Program-made: the position numbers and the translations under genes
From: Oscillospiraceae bacterium
GTDB taxonomy: Bacteria; Bacillota; Clostridia; Oscillospirales; Oscillospiraceae
Length of the DNA: 22,340 nucleotides
Assembly: GCA_029067025.1 (NCBI GenBank)
Contig: JAIEFH010000105.1
Coordinates: forward strand, 1-22,340
Direction: 5' to 3'
The notes under the pieces: generated by a model
Seen by the model: only the letters and a program-made list of their open reading frames with translations
Databases searched by the model: none
What the model was told of the DNA's origin: nothing
Shown: one piece after another, positions 6,816-12,753 of the stretch
How the letters are laid out: every line of letters begins with the position of its first letter
Position numbering within the stretch: position 1 is the stretch's first letter

Positions 6816-8532
6816 ACGCGGACAGCGTGTACAGGGAGTAGAAAAATTCCTTTTGCTCCATCAGGCGGTCGAAGCTCCCACGCTCCTGAACCCGGCCGTT
6901 TCGCAGGACGATGATCTCGTCGTACTGCTCCATCAGCGCCGCGTCCAGCCGGTGGGTGACCACCACCCGGGTGAGCCCGTCCAGGTGGAGGATGGCGTCG
7001 GTGACGGCAAAAGCGGTCTGGTTGTCCAGGGCGGCGGTGGCCTCGTCCAGCAGGAGCACCGGCGCGCCCCGGAGCAGGCACCGGGCGATGGACACCCGCT
7101 GGCGCTCCCCGCCGGACAGCGCCACGCCGTTCTCGCCGCAGCGGTACCCCTCACCCCGCTGGGCCAGAAGGTCTGACAGGCCGGAACGCCGGACGGCGTC
7201 GTCCACCTGCTGGTCGGGGAAATCCCGGAACATGGTGATATTATTTCGGATGGTGTCGTCGAACAGGAACACGCTCTGGCCGATGAGGCTCATCAGGTCG
7301 TAGAGGCTGTCGGTGTCCACCTCCCGCAGCTCCCTGCCGTCGATGGTGATGGAGCCGCCGTAGCTGTCGTAGGCCCCCATGAGCAGATTGAGCAGGGTGG
7401 ACTTGCCCGACCCGGAGCCGCCCACGACGGCGTATTTTTTCCCCGGTTCCAGCCGCAGGGTCAGGTCTTGCAGCACCGGCTTGTCCGGCTCGTAGCCGAA
7501 GGTGACGCTGTCAAGGATGATGGCCTCGTCCAGCGCCGGGGGGATGGGCTCGCCGGCGCGCCCCGCGTTTTCCTCCGTCACCTGGGCCAGCTTTTCGATG
7601 AGGGCCTGGGCGGCCTTTCGGTTGGCCCAGTACTGGGGTACGATGTTGATGGGCTGGATGACGAAATTGCACAGATTGACGAAGATCAGCACTGTGCCGG
7701 CGGTGATGTCTCCCCGGATGGCAAACAGGGCGCCAAGGAAAAAGATGCTGAACTGCAGGAGCTCGGAGCCTAAGTTTTGGCTCATCGTTATCAGCAGACA
7801 GTCCCACCAATAGCGGCGGCGCTTATGCTCCTCCACGTCCCGGTTGGCGGCGTCAAACATCTGCTGGGCCTCTGTCTCTGCCTTGAAACTCTTGATGACG
7901 GAGAAGCCGGACAGCAAATCCTTGAGCTGGGAGACAAAGACCTCGTTTTTGTCGCTGACTGCCTTTTCCCGCACGGCCAGCTCCTTGCCCATGAGCAGGG
8001 AGGCGGCCAGGGGGAAGAGGGACAGGACGATGGTGGCCGCGGTGAGGGCGGGGCTGTACCAGAACATCATCGCCAGGGTTCCAAAGAAGATCAGGGTCTG
8101 GTAGACAAGGGCGAAGGAGCGTTTGAGGTAGTTTTCCTCCACAGAGTTCACATCATTGGTGAGCACCGAGATGTACCGGCCCGTGTTTTCCCGGGAAAAG
8201 GCACTGATGCTCTTTTCTGAGAGATTTTTGAAGGCCAGGGATTTGTACTGGGCCAGGGCCCTGTGGATGAAGCTGCTTCTTGCCCGGCAATTAGCTATGG
8301 TGAGAGAAATATCGGCGGAGACGATGATGACGGCAAAGATCAGGGTTTGCCCAAGCCAGGCCAGGTCTCCAGCGGCGATGACGTCGATGATTGCCCCAAT
8401 CAGCCAGGATATGACAAGCGGCGATGGGAAAAGGGCTATGGTGAATAGCAGCGTCAGGACAAAACACAGGCGGTTGTTCTGGTAAAAGGCCCGGTAATAC
8501 TGGCGGGCGGCGGGATTTTTTCGCTTGCTCAT
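6814..8532 (-). CDS. ABC exporter half-transporter (membrane domain fused to ATPase)
   Basis: This 572-residue protein has the standard order of a type I exporter. An N-terminal membrane domain of about six helices spans residues 20-310. An ATPase domain follows, with Walker A GGSGSGKST near 368, the signature LSGGERQRVSIAR near 471, Walker B VLLLDEATAALD near 490 and the H-loop THR. All catalytic motifs look intact, so it could work as a homodimer. The substrate may be a peptide, lipid or drug and cannot be told. ATG 8532 is preceded by AGGAGG, which lies inside the end of the XRE gene 3 bases upstream, so the pair is almost certainly cotranscribed and coupled. No second half-transporter is adjacent. 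Confidence 0.93.
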   Translation of the reverse strand: MSKRKNPAARQYYRAFYQNNRLCFVLTLLFTIALFPSPLVISWLIGAIIDVIAAGDLAWLGQTLIFAVIIVSADISLTIANCRARSSFIHRALAQYKSLAFKNLSEKSISAFSRENTGRYISVLTNDVNSVEENYLKRSFALVYQTLIFFGTLAMMFWYSPALTAATIVLSLFPLAASLLMGKELAVREKAVSDKNEVFVSQLKDLLSGFSVIKSFKAETEAQQMFDAANRDVEEHKRRRYWWDCLLITMSQNLGSELLQFSIFFLGALFAIRGDITAGTVLIFVNLCNFVIQPINIVPQYWANRKAAQALIEKLAQVTEENAGRAGEPIPPALDEAIILDSVTFGYEPDKPVLQDLTLRLEPGKKYAVVGGSGSGKSTLLNLLMGAYDSYGGSITIDGRELREVDTDSLYDLMSLIGQSVFLFDDTIRNNITMFRDFPDQQVDDAVRRSGLSDLLAQRGEGYRCGENGVALSGGERQRVSIARCLLRGAPVLLLDEATAALDNQTAFAVTDAILHLDGLTRVVVTHRLDAALMEQYDEIIVLRNGRVQERGSFDRLMEQKEFFYSLYTLSA

Positions 8533-8535
8533 GGG

Positions 8536-9408
8536 TCAGTCCTCCTTCTTTTGTCCGGGCGGAACCAGGATAGGCCGCTTCCGATTATACCAGCCGACGA
8601 CCCAGGAGTCGTCCTTTTCCATAAGCCAGCGGGCCAGGTAGAGGAAGGGGACAAAGCCCAGATTATCGTGGACAATGTAGACGTCGGTGCTGCCCTCCTC
8701 CAGCTCGATGGACCGGTGGTGCAGAAGATTGCACTGGGTCAGCGCCTCCACAACCAAATTCACCTGTTCCTGGGGGAGCCCGACGCGGTTGGCTAGGGCG
8801 GGGACAGAATAGAAAGCTTCTTTCTGCCTGTAGAGGTAGCGCAGCAGCTCCAGGCTGCCCTCTATAGAAAGGGCGGAGAACAGGCGGCGGTACTCCTCAT
8901 CGGAGGCCAGCTGGGAGGCGTAGCCTTCCTGCGGCTCGGGCAGGAGCATATAGAAGGGGAAGTCCTCCGCTGGGATGGCCATGCAGATGGCGTTTGTCAG
9001 ATACAGCAGGGAGCGGAGCCACTCATGACCGGGCGTATAGCAGGAGGGCAGGACAGTGCCGGGAATATCAACATAAAAGTCGTGCCCCATAGTGGTCAGG
9101 CTGGGAAAGGTGGTGGACAGCAGGCGGAAGAGCTGGTCGGGCCTTCGCTCCGCGGGGATGGCCTCCAGCCAGCGAGTGAACATCTGGGTCATATCCTCGA
9201 TTTCCTCCTGGCTGCGCCCGAACAGGGTGTCGATGGTCACCCCCAGTCGGTCGGCCAGGGTGGGGAGCAGCTCCACGTCGGGCGCGCCGCCCTTCTCCCA
9301 CTTGCTCACCGCCTGGGCGGACACCCCCACCAATTGGCCCAGCTGCTCCTGGGTGAGACCCCGTTCTTTTCGCAGCTCGGCAATGCGGTCACTCAACAGA
9401 TTTGCCAT
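8536..9408 (-). CDS. XRE family regulator with winged-helix-like C-terminal region
   Basis: The 290-residue protein starts with a clear Cro/CI-type helix-turn-helix at residues 8-62 (LRKERGLTQEQLGQLVGVSA then VSKWEKG). The rest is not a family I recognise with certainty. Residues about 190-245, with ALANRVGLPQEQVNLVVEAL, look like a second winged helix. It lies directly upstream of the ABC exporter with 3 bases between them, so it probably controls that exporter and itself. A good promoter and a palindromic site precede it (9438-9481). The ribosome-binding site is poor (GGGGTG), so translation may be modest. Confidence 0.85.
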   Translation of the reverse strand: MANLLSDRIAELRKERGLTQEQLGQLVGVSAQAVSKWEKGGAPDVELLPTLADRLGVTIDTLFGRSQEEIEDMTQMFTRWLEAIPAERRPDQLFRLLSTTFPSLTTMGHDFYVDIPGTVLPSCYTPGHEWLRSLLYLTNAICMAIPAEDFPFYMLLPEPQEGYASQLASDEEYRRLFSALSIEGSLELLRYLYRQKEAFYSVPALANRVGLPQEQVNLVVEALTQCNLLHHRSIELEEGSTDVYIVHDNLGFVPFLYLARWLMEKDDSWVVGWYNRKRPILVPPGQKKED

Positions 9409-9437
9409 GAAAACACCCCGTTTCGCTTGATGGTTGT

Positions 9438-9466
9438 ATCATAACAAAAATGTTAGTTGAATTCAA
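9438..9466 (-). promoter_or_regulatory. Sigma-A promoter of the XRE-ABC exporter operon
   Basis: On the minus strand the -35 TTGAAT (9461-9466) and the -10 TATGAT (9438-9443) are separated by 17 bases. This is a good match, located 30 bases upstream of the XRE start codon. Confidence 0.7.
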
Positions 9467-9481
9467 TGACGTTAATTTTGT
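9444..9481. promoter_or_regulatory. Imperfect palindrome over the XRE-ABC promoter (candidate operator)
   Basis: A perfect 10-base palindrome TTGAATTCAA (9457-9466) covers the -35 box. It is flanked by inverted arms ACAAAA (9444-9449) and TTTTGT (9476-9481), symmetric to within one base. An XRE dimer binding here would block its own promoter; this is inference. Confidence 0.45.
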
Positions 9482-9513
9482 CAAAAATCAATCAATGGTT
9501 GAGCCTTGCAAAT

Positions 9514-9546
9514 AAAAACCCGGCGGGCCGTGTGTGACCCGCCGGG
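9514..9546 (-). terminator. Terminator of the glycine-rich XRE gene
   Basis: CCCGGCGGG (9519-9527) pairs with CCCGCCGGG (9538-9546) around a 10-base loop. Read on the minus strand, a run of T (AAAAA at 9514-9518 on plus) follows. It begins just after the stop of the - strand gene ending at 9551. Confidence 0.85.
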
Positions 9547-9550
9547 ATGG

Positions 9551-10330
9551 TTATCTAAGGAACAGCTTCAGCAGCCAGGGGACGAGCCCCGGCGCGCCCG
9601 CACAGGCGGAGTCAATGGCGGCCCGGGCGGCGTCCAGCTCCGCGCCCTTCAGGCCCTCCAGGGGGATGAGGATGGTTTGCGCCCCCTCGGCGGCAGCGCC
9701 TATGGCCAGGGGGGCGGACACCGTGCCGCCCACGGCCACCTTTGAGGCGGTCACCACGCCCCCCGCGGCGTAGACGCCGCAGGAGATGCCGCCCACAGAC
9801 AGCCACCCAACCGCGACGCCGCCCAAGGTAAACAGGCCGAGGGCCACGCCGCCGATGGAGATGATGCCCGCAGTCAGCGCCCCCAGCGCCAGCAGCAGCC
9901 CCAGGCTGAGCGCGCCCAGGCTGAACAGCCCCACGGCAATGCCGCCCATGGCTACCAGCCCGGTGGCGATGTCGCCGATGGCAATGATTCCCCGGGCCCA
10001 ATGGACGCCGGGGCCGCAGTTGATGTGCACCAGGGGCAGTCCAAACAGGGTGCGCTTGCTCTTGTACTCATAGTGCCGTCGGTGCTCGTGATAATAGTTG
10101 TTGACCACGGTGGGCGCGGGCGGAGGAGTGGGCTCCTTGCCCGTTACCAGATAATCCAGGGACACCTTGAAATAGTCCGCCAGGGACACCAGGTTGTCCA
10201 TATCCGGGCGGGACGTGCCCGCCTCCCACTTCTGCACCGCCTGCCGGGTTACCCCCAGCAAATTGGCAAGCTCCTCCTGGCTCAGTCCGGCCTGACGGCG
10301 CAGATCAAATAAACGCTCTTGAAAATCCAT
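9551..10330 (-). CDS. XRE regulator with glycine-rich ten-residue-period hydrophobic domain
   Basis: Residues 5-60 of this 259-residue protein form an XRE helix-turn-helix (LRRQAGLSQEELANLLGVTR then VQKWEAG). After a linker rich in P, H and Y comes a long hydrophobic, glycine-rich region at about residues 108-205. In it, units such as GGIAVGLFSL, GGVALGLFTL and GGVAVGWLSV recur about every ten residues, without charged residues over long stretches. A final helical segment ends in LLKLFLR. The domain could be membrane-inserted or a stacked glycine-zipper or solenoid fold. HTH proteins with this kind of tail occur in Clostridia but have no function known to me. GGAGGT (10338-10343 on plus) precedes ATG 10330. 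It has its own promoter, operator-like dyad and terminator, so it is a single-gene unit. Confidence 0.85.
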   Translation of the reverse strand: MDFQERLFDLRRQAGLSQEELANLLGVTRQAVQKWEAGTSRPDMDNLVSLADYFKVSLDYLVTGKEPTPPPAPTVVNNYYHEHRRHYEYKSKRTLFGLPLVHINCGPGVHWARGIIAIGDIATGLVAMGGIAVGLFSLGALSLGLLLALGALTAGIISIGGVALGLFTLGGVAVGWLSVGGISCGVYAAGGVVTASKVAVGGTVSAPLAIGAAAEGAQTILIPLEGLKGAELDAARAAIDSACAGAPGLVPWLLKLFLR

Positions 10331-10353
10331 ATGTGATACCTCCGAAAGAAAAA

Positions 10354-10374
10354 CTGTCCGGCGCCTTTGGACAG
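10354..10374. promoter_or_regulatory. Inverted repeat at the transcript start of the glycine-rich XRE gene (candidate operator)
   Basis: CTGTCC (10354-10359) and GGACAG (10369-10374) form a dyad with a 9-base spacer, just downstream of the -10 box. Another GGACA lies in the promoter spacer at 10397-10401. The placement suits autorepression by the encoded HTH protein, which is inferred. Confidence 0.45.
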
Positions 10375-10378
10375 CATC

Positions 10379-10407
10379 ATCTTAGCAAAAATCAGCGGAC
10401 ATGGCAA
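10379..10407 (-). promoter_or_regulatory. Promoter of the glycine-rich XRE gene
   Basis: On the minus strand TTGCCA (10402-10407) and TAAGAT (10379-10384) are 17 bases apart. A TG one base before the -10 box makes it an extended -10 promoter. The predicted start falls at the edge of the inverted repeat 10354-10374. Confidence 0.6.
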
Positions 10408-10429
10408 CCAAAAAGAGGATACAATCTGA

Positions 10430-10585
10430 CAACCACAGGTTGCGGAGCCGTCGTGAGCAGCGCGGATGGACTGGAGCGAGGGCAAAAGCCCAGCCGCAGC
10501 GAAGCGGCGGCGGCGGATTTTGCCCGAGTCGGAGGGAAGCCGCGCGTCGCGAACAGGCGCAGCACGACTACAGGTTGCGTAAACC
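10430..10585. repeat. Nested palindromic element with flanking 10-base direct repeats
   Basis: This stretch fills most of the gap between the glycine-rich XRE gene and deoC. ACAGGTTGCG occurs at 10435-10444 and again at 10570-10579. Between the copies, paired arms nest in order: GTCGTG (10450-10455) with CACGAC (10563-10568), GCGCGG (10460-10465) with CCGCGC (10540-10545), GACT (10469-10472) with AGTC (10527-10530), GGGCAAAA (10480-10487) with TTTTGCCC (10518-10525), and GCCGC (10493-10497) with GCGGC (10504-10508). Each end also has a small hairpin (CAACC/GGTTG at 10430-10442, GGTT/AACC at 10573-10585). It could be a small non-autonomous mobile or dispersed repeat, or a structured RNA. No protein-coding signal supports a gene here. 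Confidence 0.6.
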
Positions 10586-10612
10586 AAATTTTCCGCAAAA
10601 CAGGGGAGACGC

Positions 10613-10641
10613 TTGCTTTTCCTCCTTGTCCATAGTACAAT
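10613..10641 (+). promoter_or_regulatory. Candidate promoter of deoC
   Basis: TTGCTT (10613-10618) and TACAAT (10636-10641) are 17 bases apart, giving a start near 10648. An overlapping alternative is TTGTCC (10626-10631) with TAATAT (10649-10654). The region is AT-rich and sits directly before deoC. Confidence 0.45.
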
Positions 10642-10671
10642 AAATCCATAATATATCATGAGGTGATTCCA

Positions 10672-11337
10672 ATGGACAATAAGACCATTTTAGCGGCAGT
10701 TGACCATACCCTGCTGACCCAGACCGCCACCTGGGCGGAAATCAAACAGATCTGCGACGACGGGGCCGCCTACGGCTGCGCCAGCGTGTGCATCCCGGCA
10801 AGCTACGTCAAGCAGGCGGCGGAGTACCTGGGGGACAGGCTCCCCGTGTGCACCGTCATCGGCTTCCCCAACGGCTACTCCACCACCGCCGTCAAGGTGT
10901 TCGAGGCCAAGGACGCCATCGCCAACGGCGCGAAGGAGATCGACATGGTCATCAACATCGGCTGGGCTAAGGACGGCCGGTGGGACGACCTGCTGGCAGA
11001 GATCAAAGCCGTCAAGGAGGCCTGCGGCGCTCTGGTGCTGAAGGTCATCATCGAGACCTGCCTGCTCACCGACGAGGAGAAGGTGAAGCTTTGCCGGATC
11101 GTGTCGGACAGCGGGGCGGACTACATCAAGACCTCCACCGGCTTCTCCTCCGCCGGGGCCACCCGGGAGGATGTGGCGCTGTTCAAGGCCAACGTGGCCC
11201 CCCATGTGAAGATCAAGGCCGCCGGGGGCATTTCCAGCCTCCAGGACGCGGCGGATTTCCTGGCCTTGGGGGCGGACCGGCTGGGTACCAGCCGCATCGT
11301 CAAATTGGTGAAGGGACAGGCTGCCCAGGGCTATTGA
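10672..11337 (+). CDS. deoC: Deoxyribose-phosphate aldolase
   Basis: This 221-residue cytoplasmic enzyme cleaves 2-deoxyribose 5-phosphate to glyceraldehyde 3-phosphate and acetaldehyde, the last step in deoxynucleoside breakdown. The Schiff-base lysine is K153 in IKTSTGF. The proton-relay residues match D91 (EIDMVINIG) and K182 (KIKAAGGIS), by comparison with the E. coli enzyme's D102, K167 and K201. The length is normal for the family. ATG 10672 follows AGGTG with 6 bases between; a GTG at 10663 overlaps that site and is unlikely. It stands upstream of a nucleoside-type ABC importer but has its own promoter, and the importer gene has another, so they form a functional neighbourhood rather than one strict operon. 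Confidence 0.96.
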   Translation: MDNKTILAAVDHTLLTQTATWAEIKQICDDGAAYGCASVCIPASYVKQAAEYLGDRLPVCTVIGFPNGYSTTAVKVFEAKDAIANGAKEIDMVINIGWAKDGRWDDLLAEIKAVKEACGALVLKVIIETCLLTDEEKVKLCRIVSDSGADYIKTSTGFSSAGATREDVALFKANVAPHVKIKAAGGISSLQDAADFLALGADRLGTSRIVKLVKGQAAQGY

Positions 11338-11379
11338 GCCGTCAGAATGGGTAAAGTTGAAAAAAACTGTAAATGTTCC

Positions 11380-11408
11380 TTGTAATTTGCCGGAGGACAA
11401 GCTATAAT
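11380..11408 (+). promoter_or_regulatory. Sigma-A promoter of the BMP lipoprotein gene
   Basis: TTGTAA (11380-11385) and a perfect TATAAT (11403-11408) are 17 bases apart. The leader of about 80 bases contains a possible TTCCG/CGGAA stem (11417-11444). I see no recognisable riboswitch in it. Confidence 0.78.
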
Positions 11409-11495
11409 GGTAGTGATTCCGGGTGTGCTCCGTGTGGCTCGGAAAGGTCCCGCGCGACTCTACATGACAAAAGAAAAGGAAAGGATGAAATTGCA

Positions 11496-12602
11496 ATGAA
11501 AAAGTTCCTTGCGATGCTGCTGGCTCTGGCCATGGTGTTCAGTCTGGCGGCCTGTAGCGGCAACGGCGGCAAAAAGACCGGCGGCGCTGACGACATCGCC
11601 GACACCATGACCTCCGAGGACGGCAAGTATCAGGTGGCCTTCATCACTGACGTGGGCCAGCTGAAGGACAAGTCCTTCAACCAGGGCACCTTCGACGGCG
11701 TGAAGCTGTACGCCGCCAACAACGGCAAGTCCTACAAGTACTATCAGCCCTCCGGCGGCGACCAGGCCACCGACGACGACCGCTATGACGCCATGAAGTT
11801 CGCCGTGGAAGGCGGCGCCGAAGTGGTCGTCTGCGCCGGCTTCATGCAGGGCGCCGCTCTGGAGCGGGCCGCCAAGGAATTCCCCGACACCAAGTTCATC
11901 TTCATCGACGGCTGGTCCCTGGGCCTGGACAACGTGGTGGGCATTGCCTTCAACGAGCATGAGTGCGGCTACTTCGCCGGCTATGCCGCTGTCAAGGAAG
12001 GCTACACCAAGCTGGGCTTCTCCGGCGGCGGCGGCGGCACCAACGACGCCTGCCAGCGCTACGGCTACGGCTATGTCCAGGGCGCCAACGCGGCTGCCGC
12101 CGAGATGGGCGTCACCGTGGACATCAACTTCTCCTGGGAGTACGGCGCCAGCTTCTCCGCCTCCCCCGAGCTGCAGAGCATGATCTCCGGCTGGTATGAG
12201 CAGGGCACCGAGGTCGTCTTCGCCTGCGGTGGCTCCATGTTCCAGTCCATTACGGCCGCCGCCTCCGCCAACGACGGCAAGGTGATCGGCGTGGACGTGG
12301 ATCAGTCCAGCCAGTCCGACACCGTCATCACCTCCGCCATGAAGGGCCTGTCTGACGCGGCCCAGTGGGCCATCGCCAAGGCCTATGACGGCACCTGGAA
12401 CGAGATCGGCAACTCCGCCGTCTCCCTGGGCGCCAAGGACGGCGCTACCGGTCTGCCCACCGACACCTGGAGCCTGAAGAACTACGCCGCGAAGGACTAT
12501 GAGAAGCAGTTCAAGGATGTTGTGGACGGCAAGCTGGTCATCGACTCTGATTTCACCAAGCTGAATCAGGATTGGTCCAACGTGAACCTGAACATCATCT
12601 GA
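11496..12602 (+). CDS. BMP-family nucleoside-binding lipoprotein (PnrA-like)
   Basis: This 368-residue protein is the likely substrate-binding component of the importer that follows. Its N-terminus is a lipoprotein signal peptide with a lipobox LAAC at residues 17-20, so C20 should be lipid-anchored outside the membrane. The BMP fold is shown by VAFITDVGQLKDKSFNQGTF, then VVVCAGFMQG, FIFIDG, and FSGGGGGTNDACQRYGYGYV. The family (PnrA, Med, BmpA) binds purine or other nucleosides. ATG 11496 follows AAAGGAAAGGA; upstream in-frame starts would overlap the promoter or leader. Codons are strongly biased to C and G, as expected for an abundant protein. A strong terminator follows, so the binding protein can be made in excess over the ATPase and permeases. 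Confidence 0.93.
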   Translation: MKKFLAMLLALAMVFSLAACSGNGGKKTGGADDIADTMTSEDGKYQVAFITDVGQLKDKSFNQGTFDGVKLYAANNGKSYKYYQPSGGDQATDDDRYDAMKFAVEGGAEVVVCAGFMQGAALERAAKEFPDTKFIFIDGWSLGLDNVVGIAFNEHECGYFAGYAAVKEGYTKLGFSGGGGGTNDACQRYGYGYVQGANAAAAEMGVTVDINFSWEYGASFSASPELQSMISGWYEQGTEVVFACGGSMFQSITAAASANDGKVIGVDVDQSSQSDTVITSAMKGLSDAAQWAIAKAYDGTWNEIGNSAVSLGAKDGATGLPTDTWSLKNYAAKDYEKQFKDVVDGKLVIDSDFTKLNQDWSNVNLNII

Positions 12603-12620
12603 TCGCACCGACGCTCTTGA

Positions 12621-12652
12621 CGGGCGGGACGCACAGCGTCCCGCCCGTTTTT
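12621..12652 (+). terminator. Terminator after the BMP lipoprotein gene
   Basis: CGGGCGGGACGC (12621-12632) pairs perfectly with GCGTCCCGCCCG (12636-12647) around an ACA loop, followed by TTTTT. It separates the binding-protein gene from the ATPase and permease genes. Confidence 0.95.
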
Positions 12653-12670
12653 GATTCCTGCGGAAAATGC

Positions 12671-12699
12671 TTGTTTTTTTGTCGGGTGTAAGGTATAAT
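12671..12699 (+). promoter_or_regulatory. Promoter of the nucleoside ABC importer genes
   Basis: A perfect -10 TATAAT (12694-12699) lies 17 bases after TTGTTT (12671-12676). It gives the ATPase and permease genes a start independent of the binding-protein gene. Confidence 0.7.
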
Positions 12700-12709
12700 T
12701 GAAGTAATA

Positions 12710-12725
12710 GGGCCCTGTGGGGCCC
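12710..12725 (+). other. Hairpin at the 5' end of the importer transcript
   Basis: GGGCCC (12710-12715) and GGGCCC (12720-12725) pair around TGTG, within a few bases of the predicted transcript start. It could protect the 5' end of the mRNA; no T run follows, so it is not a normal terminator. Confidence 0.4.
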
Positions 12726-12753
12726 GGTGCCGACATTTTAGAGAGGAAGCGGG

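Noticed and set aside
10333..10643. Several overlapping open frames of 80-125 codons between the glycine-rich XRE gene and deoC
   Set aside because: They run through the nested palindrome and the promoters in different frames, with no ribosome-binding site or protein-like pattern. The stop-free sequence is explained by GC-rich repeat arms.
11409..11495. Possible purine riboswitch in the leader of the nucleoside-binding lipoprotein gene
   Set aside because: The leader is short and lacks the conserved three-way junction sequences; only one small stem is visible.
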